Notes under the pieces: model-generated
What the model was told of the DNA's origin: nothing
Seen by the model: the letters and a program-made list of their open reading frames with translations, nothing else
Databases searched by the model: none
From: CAYZQH01 sp050300015
Lineage (GTDB): Bacteria > Pseudomonadota > Gammaproteobacteria > Pseudomonadales > Cellvibrionaceae
Assembly (NCBI GenBank): GCA_050300015.1
Contig: JBNKWZ010000003.1
Location: forward strand, 3,763 to 67,762
DNA: 64,000 nucleotides
Direction: 5' to 3'
Position numbers and translations under genes: made by a program
Shown: piece by piece, positions 46,801 through 53,745 of the stretch
Layout of the letters: each line of letters opens with the position of its first letter
Numbering within the stretch: position 1 is the stretch's first letter

Positions 46801-46892
46801 ATCTCGCCTTCAAAGCCTGAGGCGCCTAATGCGTCTAAAAAGGTTAGGTACAGCTCGGTGACGGGCGCCTGTTGATCAAGGGCAGGGATCAT
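43830..46892 (-). CDS. ydiJ: FAD- and Fe-S-containing dehydrogenase, YdiJ type (D-2-hydroxyglutarate dehydrogenase)
   Basis: This 1020-residue protein matches E. coli YdiJ (1018) in length. An FAD-binding PCMH-type domain at about 50-280 (PRGGGTGTNGQSLTQGIVVD, then TSNRATIGGMINTDASGQGS) is followed by the FAD-oxidase C domain to about 550. A ferredoxin-like region holds CLACKSCAGQCPIKVDVP, and CCG-type cysteines lie in the C-terminal part (GCCGMSGTYGH). YdiJ oxidises D-2-hydroxyglutarate, passing electrons to an acceptor in the membrane. The symbol is given by architecture; D-lactate or another 2-hydroxyacid remains possible as substrate. Confidence 0.9.
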   Translation of the reverse strand: MIPALDQQAPVTELYLTFLDALGASGFEGEIASDHGNRTVLATDNSIYQVLPQSVVYPKHIDDLIRLAELSAKSEYRAIVLSPRGGGTGTNGQSLTQGIVVDISKHMNKVLEVNQSERWVRVQAGVVKDQLNAALKPYGLFFAPELSTSNRATIGGMINTDASGQGSCLYGKTRDHVLELTTVLLDGSVLHSHPLSTEAFRVHASEQNRIGLVHRLVNHVHKEHKATIAEKFPKLNRCLTGYDLAHIMTPKGEFDLNSVLCGSEGTLGFISEAKLNVLPIPTCSALVVIKYSNFDSALRDAKRLMLAKPTSIETIDSKVLNLAMNDIVWHDVAEYFAEATTPVQGINLVEFTADSEDQLKLNLQRLKTVLNKSKNDDCLGQSLAMGDAAVKRIWGMRKKAVGLLGNSSGEARPIPFVEDTAVPPEHLADFIAEFRALLDAHQLEYGMFGHVDAGVLHVRPAIDMKDPKQAELVRTISDEVAVLTQKYHGLLWGEHGKGVRSEYAPQFFGELYLELQRIKAAFDPHNQLNPGKIATPAKDLKLLKIDEVPTRGQTDRTITPKIWQDFNGAVYCNGNGACFNWNLNDAMCPSWKATRDRIHSPKGRASLMREWLTQLSAQGVDPMTELEQTPTFKQRLKFAKARWQNTKAKKRGEYDFSHEVFESMAGCLACKSCAGQCPIKVDVPTFRSQFLALYYTRYQRPLKDYLVGALEHTLPWASKIPKLYNALLSNKVLQKILSNWIGFEDPPKLSSQTLVALAKRIQVPMADPQLIANFSDAKRKSSAIIVQDAFTSYFDANVVADICRLLKLLGFNPLLAPYIPNGKPLHVHGFLKGFSAVAEKNARYLNTLAATGVPLIGIDPAMTLTYRAEYVKALGQDTAPKVQLIQEWLVGFKDVLRKKQPLLTPNGRFKLLPHCTEKTNAPSAIADWKKLFNALGQHLEVIEVGCCGMSGTYGHESSNRSTSTKIFEQSWKGPVNAREDLGRIAATGYSCRAQTKREAFISIPHPLQLLYEQRTRHEDT

Positions 46893-46968
46893 AGGAATTC
46901 ACAATAGTGGTTGATAGGGCATTTTAACTTGGAAAGCGAAACGTTCCAATTTGGCGAAGAGTCTACCC

Positions 46969-47295
46969 TTATTGCCGCGTCTTGGGGGGACTACGGCTGT
47001 CGGGGCGAGCAAATTGAACTAGGCGACTAATAATTAGGCGCATTTCTGCGGTCATGGCCATTAAAAATCCGACCGTCGCCATGACTAAGCCAAATGCCAC
47101 TATCCATTCCTGGCGAACGGAGGGCGGTAACATTTGGTTTGCCATGAGAATCATGCCGATGCCAACGCCAAAATAAATGGCGCCATTGCGGAATTGCCGA
47201 AACGCCACGGTGGTGGGCACGTTGTAATACTGTAAAAGGGCGGATTTTACCCACCTGTAATACTGACTAAGCGTTTTAAGACGTTTTCCACTCAT
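46969..47295 (-). CDS. small membrane protein of unknown function
   Basis: This 108-residue protein has two likely membrane helices (about 38-54, GAIYFGVGIGMILMANQ, and about 63-85, EWIVAFGLVMATVGFLMAMT) and a basic C-terminus. The start at 47295 lies inside the last 20 bases of moaE, so the two are probably translated together. I do not recognise the family. Confidence 0.65.
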   Translation of the reverse strand: MSGKRLKTLSQYYRWVKSALLQYYNVPTTVAFRQFRNGAIYFGVGIGMILMANQMLPPSVRQEWIVAFGLVMATVGFLMAMTAEMRLIISRLVQFARPDSRSPPKTRQ

Positions 47296-47719
47296 CGGCG
47301 GCTATTTGGTCCTGGTGTTTGGCTTCTACCCATTGAGACCCTTCTTTTTTCCAAAAAGGGGCCTCCGTTTTGAGAAAGTCCATAATGAACTCGCACGCGT
47401 GAAATGCCGCTTTGCGGTGTTGGCTTGCCACACCCACAAAGACGATGTGATCACCCGGCTGTAATTGGCCGACTCGATGCACCACGCTGACTTTTAGTAT
47501 GGGCCATCGATGTTGTGCTTGCTCGATTATCTCCCGGAGTACTTTTTCGGTCATAGCAGGATAGTGCTCCAACCAAAGGCCTTTGTCGCTCTCGGGGCCA
47601 AATTCCCTTACTTTACCAGTAAAGGTGACCACCGCACCGGCTTCAGACCCCGAGGCCAAGGTCTGATACAGGCGTTGCTGGTCAAAGTCTTGGTGTTGGA
47701 TTTGAATGGTTAGGTTCAT
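47276..47719 (-). CDS. moaE: molybdopterin synthase catalytic subunit
   Basis: This 147-residue large subunit of molybdopterin synthase, with MoaD, inserts sulfur into precursor Z to make molybdopterin. MoaE hallmarks are GAVVTFTGKVREF near 33, LWLEHYPAMTEK, VVHRVGQLQPGDHIVFVGVA and the C-terminal catalytic Lys region APFWKKEGSQWVEAK. The frame is open far upstream to 48037, but that part runs antisense through the SRP RNA and is not protein; I start at the ATG at 47719. No moaD or other mo- genes are in the window, so the partner must be encoded elsewhere. Confidence 0.93.
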   Translation of the reverse strand: MNLTIQIQHQDFDQQRLYQTLASGSEAGAVVTFTGKVREFGPESDKGLWLEHYPAMTEKVLREIIEQAQHRWPILKVSVVHRVGQLQPGDHIVFVGVASQHRKAAFHACEFIMDFLKTEAPFWKKEGSQWVEAKHQDQIAADEWKTS

Positions 47720-47846
47720 GGGTTCTGCACGCGTGAGTTTTCCGCCATGATAGCCAAGGTGTGGGGGTTGCGCGAGCCACCCCTTGCAATCGTCGATAAA
47801 AACCGGATAATGCGGCGCTCTATCGCCAAGTGCGAAGGCAATATGG

Positions 47847-47957
47847 TGGCCCTTTCCGGTCCCCTCGCAACAGTTTGCCGCAAACCCCGCCAGGCCCGGA
47901 AGGGAGCAACGGTAGTGGTTAAAGTGTGTGCCGGGGTGTGGCTGGTTAGGGCTCCCT
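47847..47957 (+). ncRNA. ffs: signal recognition particle RNA, 4.5S type
   Basis: The bacterial SRP RNA core is clear: GCCAGGCCCGGAAGGGAGCA at about 47889-47908, containing the Ffh-binding GGAAG tetraloop region, then GTGTGCCGGGGTGTGGCTGG further on. GGCCCT near 47848 pairs with AGGGCT near 47947 to close the long hairpin. The length of about 111 matches E. coli 4.5S RNA (114). It lies about 140 bases upstream of dnaX in the same direction, a common gammaproteobacterial arrangement. The ends are approximate. Confidence 0.93.
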
Positions 47958-48095
47958 CCAAAATGTTCATCCCCTCGCTTTTCCTGAATCCAGCCGTTTG
48001 ACGGATGACGTCCGTCAGTTGCGTGGTTTAAACTCAAACCCCACTGCGCATGCGTTATACTCTCGCCCCATGTTGATCAAAAGAGCCCCAAGCGA

Positions 48096-50018
48096 GTGAG
48101 TTATCAAGTTTTAGCCCGTAAATGGCGCCCCAGAATTTTCCGCGAAATGGTCGGCCAAGAGCACGTGCTTAAGGCGTTGATCAATGCGCTGGATCACAAC
48201 CGACTCCACCACGCGTATTTGTTTACCGGTACTCGCGGTGTGGGCAAGACCACAATAGCGCGTATTTTGGCCAAATGCCTGAATTGTGAAACAGGGGTGA
48301 GTTCCGAGCCTTGCGATCAATGTAGTGCGTGCCGTGAGATCTCGGAAGGGCGGTTTGTGGATTTGATTGAGGTGGACGCCGCTTCAAGAACACGCGTGGA
48401 AGATACCCGTGAGCTGATGGACAACGTGCAGTATGCCCCCACGCGTGGGCGCTATAAAATCTACCTCATCGATGAGGTGCACATGCTCTCAAATCACAGT
48501 TTTAACGCCTTGTTAAAAACGCTGGAAGAACCCCCCGAACATGTGAAATTTTTATTGGCCACCACCGACCCGCAAAAGTTGCCGGTGACCATATTGTCGC
48601 GGTGTTTACAATTTAACCTCAAAAATATGACCCCAGAGCGCATTGTGGCGCACCTCCAAAAGGTGTTGGGGGAGGAGATGGTGCCCTTTGATGAGGCGGC
48701 CCTATGGGCCCTGGCGCGCTCGGCTGATGGCAGCATGCGTGACGCTTTAAGCCTCACTGACCAGGCCATTGGCTTTGGTAATGGTAAGGTCAGCGAGACG
48801 GATGTGCGCAGTATGTTGGGCACTATCGATCAGCAACTGATTGAGCGCTTGGTGGGTGCGTTAGTCTCCCTGGATGCCAAGGCTGTGTTAGAGGCGGTGG
48901 CAGACTTTTCCGAACACGCTCCGGACTATTTTGCGGCACTGAATGACCTGATTGGGCTTTTGCACCGTATTGCCATCGCGCAAGTACTGCCCGAAGCGGT
49001 GGATAACAGTCTAGGGGACCGCGATCAAGTGATGCGCTTTGCCTCCGGTATGGCAGCCGAAGATGTACAGTTGTTTTACCAGATGGCGCTGATGGGGCGC
49101 AAAGATCTACCCCTGGCACCGGAACCCAGAGCGGGTTTTGAGATGATTTTATTGCGCATGTTGGCGTTTAAGCCACAGGGCGTTGCTGACGTGCCCTCAC
49201 AGCCTTTGGTGCCCAACACCGAAGAGGGCGCACACCAACAGGTGCCAAGCCGCGACCCTCCCTCGGCAACGGAGGCCGATGCCAGCGTAAAAAAGCCCCA
49301 CGCTAGTCCAGAGTCCAGCAGGGCTTTGGCCGCGATCGACGAGGTAGTGGGCAAGGAGATAAGCAAAGAGATAAGCAAAGAGAGAGACGAGACCGGAGCC
49401 TTGCAGGACACGCCCCAGCATAGGGCCGCTCGCGACGCTTTGGTGGGGGCGGTTGCCCAACCAGGTTTGAACGTCCCTGAATTAAAGCCCTCGGGGGGAG
49501 TGCCTATGAAGCCCGCACCCACCGACACAGTCGTTAATGTGGCAGTGGCGAATACCCCTGACGCTTCTGAAGAGGGAAGGATGGAGCCGTCTTTTCACGT
49601 GTCGTTGGCATCACTCACCCCTGACCATTGGGTGAAGCTCTTTTTCGTGTTGAACATCCGAGGTGTGTTACAGAGCACTGTTGCCAATTGTGTGTTAGTG
49701 GGTATTGAGGGTAATCGACTCAATTTTTGGTTGGACGAGAACAAGGCCAGCTTATACGACGAAACGCATGCGGACCGTTTGGCGCAACACCTTGGTGATT
49801 ACTTTAATCAACCGGTCACGGTTGCTATCGAGCCAAAACTGTTAGGGGAGGGCGTGGTGACCCCAGCCCGGCACCACGCCGAGCGAATGACGCAGGCTAG
49901 GGCGGATGCTTTGGACTGTGTGGCCAAGGAACCCGTTGTGCAGACGCTGCAAACACTGTTTGATGCTGAAATTGTGGCCGATACGATACAGTTCCCCAAA
50001 CCCTCCATGCTGCAGTGA
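48096..50018 (+). CDS. dnaX: DNA polymerase III subunits tau and gamma
   Basis: This 640-residue clamp-loader ATPase starts at GTG (MSYQVLARKWRP, as in E. coli). Walker A is GTRGVGKT (45-52), the zinc Cys cluster is at 64-79 (CLNCETG and CDQCSAC), and DEVHMLS is the Walker B region. After about residue 370 a long disordered linker leads to the tau-specific C-terminal domain that contacts the polymerase and helicase. At codons 398-400 an A AAA AAG slippery site with stimulatory elements could yield a 403-residue gamma form. The gene heads a block with ybaB and recR. Confidence 0.97.
   Translation: MSYQVLARKWRPRIFREMVGQEHVLKALINALDHNRLHHAYLFTGTRGVGKTTIARILAKCLNCETGVSSEPCDQCSACREISEGRFVDLIEVDAASRTRVEDTRELMDNVQYAPTRGRYKIYLIDEVHMLSNHSFNALLKTLEEPPEHVKFLLATTDPQKLPVTILSRCLQFNLKNMTPERIVAHLQKVLGEEMVPFDEAALWALARSADGSMRDALSLTDQAIGFGNGKVSETDVRSMLGTIDQQLIERLVGALVSLDAKAVLEAVADFSEHAPDYFAALNDLIGLLHRIAIAQVLPEAVDNSLGDRDQVMRFASGMAAEDVQLFYQMALMGRKDLPLAPEPRAGFEMILLRMLAFKPQGVADVPSQPLVPNTEEGAHQQVPSRDPPSATEADASVKKPHASPESSRALAAIDEVVGKEISKEISKERDETGALQDTPQHRAARDALVGAVAQPGLNVPELKPSGGVPMKPAPTDTVVNVAVANTPDASEEGRMEPSFHVSLASLTPDHWVKLFFVLNIRGVLQSTVANCVLVGIEGNRLNFWLDENKASLYDETHADRLAQHLGDYFNQPVTVAIEPKLLGEGVVTPARHHAERMTQARADALDCVAKEPVVQTLQTLFDAEIVADTIQFPKPSMLQ
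49271..49329 (+). promoter_or_regulatory. predicted programmed -1 frameshift signal in dnaX
   Basis: The slippery heptamer A AAA AAG lies in the right frame at 49289-49295 (codons GTA AAA AAG). GGAGG at 49271-49275, 13 bases upstream, resembles the Shine-Dalgarno stimulator of E. coli dnaX. A stem of CCAGAGTCC (49308-49316) with GGGCTTTGG (49321-49329), including G-U pairs and an AGCA loop, begins 12 bases downstream. After a -1 shift the ribosome reads Ala-Pro-Arg and stops at TAG 49304-49306, giving gamma of 403 residues. Confidence 0.85.
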
Positions 50019-50074
50019 TGGCGGAATCTTGCGACAATACCCGTTACAACCTGACTTTAAAGAGAGGTGACACC

Positions 50075-50395
50075 ATGTTTGGCATGGACGATATGATGAA
50101 GAAAGTGCAAGAAATGCAGGAAACCATGCAAAAAATGCAGGAGGACCTCGCTCGACTTGAAGTGGAAGGTACCGCGGCTGCAGGGCTGGTTAAAGTCACC
50201 ATGACCGGGCGTAATGATGTGCGTAGACTGGAGATTGATGACAGTTTGTTGACTGAGGACAAAGCCATTTTAGAGGATCTGATTGCTGCAGCTGTCAATG
50301 ACGCAGTGCGGCGGGTGGAAGAATCCAAAAACGAAAAAATGAGCGGCCTGACGGCCGGTATGAATATTCCCCCCGGTTTTAAAATGCCCTTCTAA
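50075..50395 (+). CDS. ybaB: YbaB/EbfC family nucleoid-associated protein
   Basis: This 106-residue DNA-binding protein forms dimers with tweezer-like coiled coils and binds near the nucleoid. It starts at MFGMDDMMKKVQEMQETMQK, with AGAGAGGTGA just upstream, and has the family core VEGTAAAGLVKVTMTGRNDV and a Gly/Pro-rich end. The frame is open from 50015, but the added residues are not family-like. It lies between dnaX and recR as in most gammaproteobacteria. Confidence 0.96.
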   Translation: MFGMDDMMKKVQEMQETMQKMQEDLARLEVEGTAAAGLVKVTMTGRNDVRRLEIDDSLLTEDKAILEDLIAAAVNDAVRRVEESKNEKMSGLTAGMNIPPGFKMPF

Positions 50396-50403
50396 GGATC
50401 TCT

Positions 50404-50994
50404 GTGTTTAGCCCATTAATTGACCAGCTTATCCAGCAGCTCCGCATACTCCCGGGCGTGGGCCCAAAGTCTGCACAGCGAATGGCCTTGCACTTGTTGT
50501 TGCGTAATCGCAAGGGGGCCACGCTATTGGCCCAGGCGTTGGATCGCGCCTGCCAAGATGTCGGCCTGTGCCGTACCTGTCGGACACTGACGGAAGAAGC
50601 CGAGTGTGGGCTGTGTAAGAATCCAAGGCGAGATCCAGCATTGCTGTGTGTGGTGGAGTCTCCAGCGGATGTATTTGCAATAGAACAGTCTGGCACCTAT
50701 TCGGGACGCTATTTTGTGCTGCATGGGCACCTTTCCCCCATTGACGGTATTGGGCCCAATGAGTTGGGTATGACGGAGTTACAATCTTTGTTTGTAGAAG
50801 GGGTTGAAGAGATTATTATCGCCACTAACCCCACCATTGAAGGTGAGGCTACCGCGCACTACATCGCTCAAAAAGCCAAGGCCCAGGGGCTGAACGTCTC
50901 TAGAATTGCGCACGGTGTGCCCATGGGTGGCGAGCTTGAATATATTGATGGTGGCACACTGGCGCATGCGCTTAGTAGCCGGAGGGCACTTTAA
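50404..50994 (+). CDS. recR: recombination protein RecR
   Basis: This 196-residue partner of RecO and RecF loads RecA at gaps. It begins at GTG with SPLIDQLIQQLRILPGVGPK (helix-hairpin-helix). The zinc finger CRTCRTLTEEAECGLC is at about 56-71 and the Toprim domain follows, with VVESPADVFAIEQSG and ATNPTIEGEATAHYIA. Length and order are those of the family. It starts nine bases after the ybaB stop and its stop touches the rnd start codon. Confidence 0.97.
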   Translation: MFSPLIDQLIQQLRILPGVGPKSAQRMALHLLLRNRKGATLLAQALDRACQDVGLCRTCRTLTEEAECGLCKNPRRDPALLCVVESPADVFAIEQSGTYSGRYFVLHGHLSPIDGIGPNELGMTELQSLFVEGVEEIIIATNPTIEGEATAHYIAQKAKAQGLNVSRIAHGVPMGGELEYIDGGTLAHALSSRRAL

Positions 50995-52107
50995 GTGAAG
51001 CCTTTTCCGATTCTTTGGGTGACCGACAATGCCGCGCTTGCCGTTGCATGCCAAGCCTGGTCATCGCAACCGGTGCTCGCCGTGGATACCGAATTCATGC
51101 GCACCGACACCTATTACCCAAAACCGGCTTTGATTCAGGTGTTTGATGGCGAGCGCAGCACATTAATTGACCCCACCACCATCAGCGAGTGGCGACCACT
51201 TGCAGAACTGCTCGCTGACGATGGTGTACTGAAGGTACTGCACGCATGTTCGGAGGACATAGAGGTCTTTGAACGGTTGTTGGGCGTATCGCCCTGGCCT
51301 CTGTTGGATACGCAGGTGGCAGCGGCTTTCTGTGGGTTTGGTTATTCCAAGGGCTATGCGCCCTTAGTGGAAGTACTATTGGGCGTGTCTTTACCTAAAG
51401 AGGAGACTCGCAGCGATTGGTTGCAGCGCCCCTTAACGGATGCCCAAACCCAGTATGCTGCCAATGACGTGACCTATTTGTTTCAACTTTATGAACGTTT
51501 GCGCGTCACGCTTGAAGATAACGGGCGTTTACCTTGGGTGATGAACGAATGTCATGCCATTGTTAAGCAAGTGCAGTTGATGCAATCACCCCTGGAGGCG
51601 CACAAACGTTTCAAGGGAGCCTGGCGTTTGGCGCCTCGAAATCTGGCGGTACTGATTCGATTGGCCCATTGGCGCGAAGCCACTGCCCAGCAACGTAATG
51701 TACCGCGCAATCGGGTAGTGGACAATAAAGCCATTACCGCCATCGCAGAAGTTCTTCCTACTCACATGGCACAGTTACGCCAATTAGAAACCTTACGTGA
51801 CGGTGCCATTCGTCGATATGGCAGTGCGTTACTGATGGAAGTGAAAGCGGCGATGGATATGGACGATGCGATGCTCCCGCCCGAGATGGCTCGCCCCCCC
51901 AAGGGTGACTCGCTAAAGTGGGTAAAGCAGCTTCGCACGAATGTGGAGCAATTGGCCGAGCGTATGGGCTTGGCCCCAGAGCTAGTCGCCACGCGCAGGG
52001 ATTTGGAGTTTTTGGCGCAATGTGATGACAACACACCATTGCCTAAACATTTACAGGGCTGGCGCAAGCCGCTACTTGAAACCATTTTAAACACCCAGTA
52101 CGAGTGA
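50995..52107 (+). CDS. rnd: ribonuclease D
   Basis: This 370-residue 3'-5' exoribonuclease trims tRNA 3' ends. DEDD motifs are present: VLAVDTEFMRTDTYYP near 27 (Asp/Glu), LHACSEDIEVFERLLG near 80 and YAANDVTYLFQLYERL near 155 with the last Asp. An HRDC domain follows at about 208-290. It begins at a GTG placed directly after the recR stop codon, so it is probably translated with recR. The downstream ycgL starts six bases after its stop. Confidence 0.95.
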   Translation: MKPFPILWVTDNAALAVACQAWSSQPVLAVDTEFMRTDTYYPKPALIQVFDGERSTLIDPTTISEWRPLAELLADDGVLKVLHACSEDIEVFERLLGVSPWPLLDTQVAAAFCGFGYSKGYAPLVEVLLGVSLPKEETRSDWLQRPLTDAQTQYAANDVTYLFQLYERLRVTLEDNGRLPWVMNECHAIVKQVQLMQSPLEAHKRFKGAWRLAPRNLAVLIRLAHWREATAQQRNVPRNRVVDNKAITAIAEVLPTHMAQLRQLETLRDGAIRRYGSALLMEVKAAMDMDDAMLPPEMARPPKGDSLKWVKQLRTNVEQLAERMGLAPELVATRRDLEFLAQCDDNTPLPKHLQGWRKPLLETILNTQYE

Positions 52108-52113
52108 CCCGCA

Positions 52114-52401
52114 TTGAGCCAGTTAATTTGTAGTGTGTACCGGAGCCCCAAGAAAGAGGGTATGTACCTGTACGTTGAAAAATCGAAGGGACTGTCGGAG
52201 GTGCCAGAGGCCCTAATGGCCCAATTTGGCAAAGCGGAACATGCCATGACACTCATGCTCACGCCGACTAGAAAGCTAGCGAGAGCCGATGTGGACAAAG
52301 TTATGGCGGAGGTGCATTCGAAGGGCTTTTATTTGCAGATGCCCCCGGTTCTGGAAAACGAGCGGCGTGCTATCACCGAACGCAACAGCAAACTCTATTA
52401 G
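52114..52401 (+). CDS. ycgL: YcgL domain-containing protein
   Basis: This 95-residue protein of the YcgL (DUF709) family starts at TTG. The family patterns are ICSVYRSPKKEGMYLYVEK at the N-terminus and LTPTRKLARADVDKVMAEV later, ending QMPPVLENERR. No biochemical function is established to my knowledge. It is packed between rnd (six bases) and ycgN (two bases) in the same operon. Confidence 0.92.
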   Translation: MSQLICSVYRSPKKEGMYLYVEKSKGLSEVPEALMAQFGKAEHAMTLMLTPTRKLARADVDKVMAEVHSKGFYLQMPPVLENERRAITERNSKLY

Positions 52402-52403
52402 CC

Positions 52404-52850
52404 ATGAAACCTTTTTGGGAAACCAAAACACTTGCGCAAATGAGCGCTGACGAATGGGAAAGCCTGTGCGATGGCTGCGCCAAGTGCTGTTTACATAAAC
52501 TCGAGGACGAGGATGATGGTGCCGTTTACTACACTGATGTGGCGTGCCAATATTTAAACCTTCTGACCGGGCGCTGCAGAGACTATGTTAACCGCCAATC
52601 CAATGTCCCCAACTGTGTGTCGGTCACACCGAGCAATATCAATGACATGACCTGGTTACCCGACAGTTGCGCTTATAAAAGGCTTGAGCGAGGGCAGGGG
52701 TTGGCCAGCTGGCACCCGCTGATTGCTAAGAATGCACAAAAGAAAATGCTTAAAAAGGGTGTGAGCGTATTGGGGCGGGTAGTGAGTGAAACTGATATTC
52801 CCGAGGCGCTTTGGCAAGAGCGTGTGATTTATTGGGTGGATAACACATGA
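52404..52850 (+). CDS. ycgN: YcgN family cysteine cluster protein
   Basis: This 148-residue UPF0260/YkgJ-type cysteine cluster protein has LCDGCAKCCLHKLED near residue 24, CQYLNLLTGRCRDYVNRQ near 49, and a later Cys pair in NCVSV and DSCAYKRLE, which probably bind a metal. The family often precedes or follows ycgL. Its stop overlaps the slyX ATG by four bases. Confidence 0.93.
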   Translation: MKPFWETKTLAQMSADEWESLCDGCAKCCLHKLEDEDDGAVYYTDVACQYLNLLTGRCRDYVNRQSNVPNCVSVTPSNINDMTWLPDSCAYKRLERGQGLASWHPLIAKNAQKKMLKKGVSVLGRVVSETDIPEALWQERVIYWVDNT

Positions 52851-53056
52851 GTAAAGAGGTGGAAGACTTACAATCTCGCCTGGCATTTCAGGAAGACCTG
52901 ATCAACACCTTAAGTGATCAGGTGGCTGCACAAGATAGAGACTTGAGCAGACTGCAAGCGCAAGTCCGTGAATTAAACCAAAAACTCAAAGAGATCTTTA
53001 TGCAAATAGATCAAGGCGGTTCACCGCAAGACAACGAACCACCACCACATTATTGA
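52847..53056 (+). CDS. slyX: SlyX family protein
   Basis: This 69-residue coiled-coil protein has the SlyX pattern: VEDLQSRLAFQEDLINTLSD, a heptad helix, ending SPQDNEPPPHY. It overlaps ycgN by ATGA and ends the rnd-ycgL-ycgN-slyX operon. Its molecular role is unknown. Confidence 0.93.
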   Translation: MSKEVEDLQSRLAFQEDLINTLSDQVAAQDRDLSRLQAQVRELNQKLKEIFMQIDQGGSPQDNEPPPHY

Positions 53057-53157
53057 GAGGTTTGGCCGCTGGACTGTTGAATATGGCTTCCTTAATCAAA
53101 GGGGCTTATTAATCGAAAAAGCTTGTTGGTCAATAGGGCATAGGAATTTAACGAATT

Positions 53158-53514
53158 ATGTACACACAAGATGACTATCTATACGGCTGGCTGTTTTATT
53201 TGCTTGGCGTTTTTATTGTAATGGTATGTGGCTGGTTGTTAACTCGACGTTGGCCGATCTTACTACGCCAGCTCCTACGTTTGTGGGTTGGCGTTGTACT
53301 GGTGGTACCTTGGTACGCCTCAGCCGAATTGGATTACTTCGCGCCCGCTTGGATCATAGCGTCTTTTGAAGGGCTTTTTGATGGCGACGGCGCATTTTGG
53401 CGGGCCGGAACACCCCTGCTGGTAGCCCTGGGTAGTACCACACTGGTGTATGGAGCCGTATTTGGTCTGTTGGCTTGGCGAACGCCCGAAAAACCTCAAC
53501 AATCCCCAAATTAA
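53158..53514 (+). CDS. hypothetical membrane protein with three helices
   Basis: This 118-residue protein has three hydrophobic segments (about 10-30, 35-54 and 86-108), with acidic loops between them (ELDYFAPAWIIASFEGLFDG). AGGAA precedes the ATG. It lies between slyX and the VWA protein gene; related small membrane proteins are found there in other gammaproteobacteria, but I cannot name a function. Confidence 0.75.
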   Translation: MYTQDDYLYGWLFYLLGVFIVMVCGWLLTRRWPILLRQLLRLWVGVVLVVPWYASAELDYFAPAWIIASFEGLFDGDGAFWRAGTPLLVALGSTTLVYGAVFGLLAWRTPEKPQQSPN

Positions 53515-53745
53515 TCCCGTGCCACCCTGGGGCGGGCGTCTTGAAGGCGTTCGAACCGAACTGTGGTGCGCTGCACCAGAAGCACCAAAGCACTTTCTCT
53601 TCTAAAACGTCCCATTTTAAAACGCCCCACCCACCGGCTAAACGTGCGCTTTAGCCGACAAACTGCCGCACGACTGCTATAACTAAGTAGGAGTGATTCT
53701 AATATTCCATATAACGACTTTTTCGCACAAAGAGTTCATCTACTT

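Noticed and set aside
47720..48037. N-terminal extension of MoaE
   Set aside because: It lies antisense to the SRP RNA and does not resemble any MoaE; the family start is at 47719.
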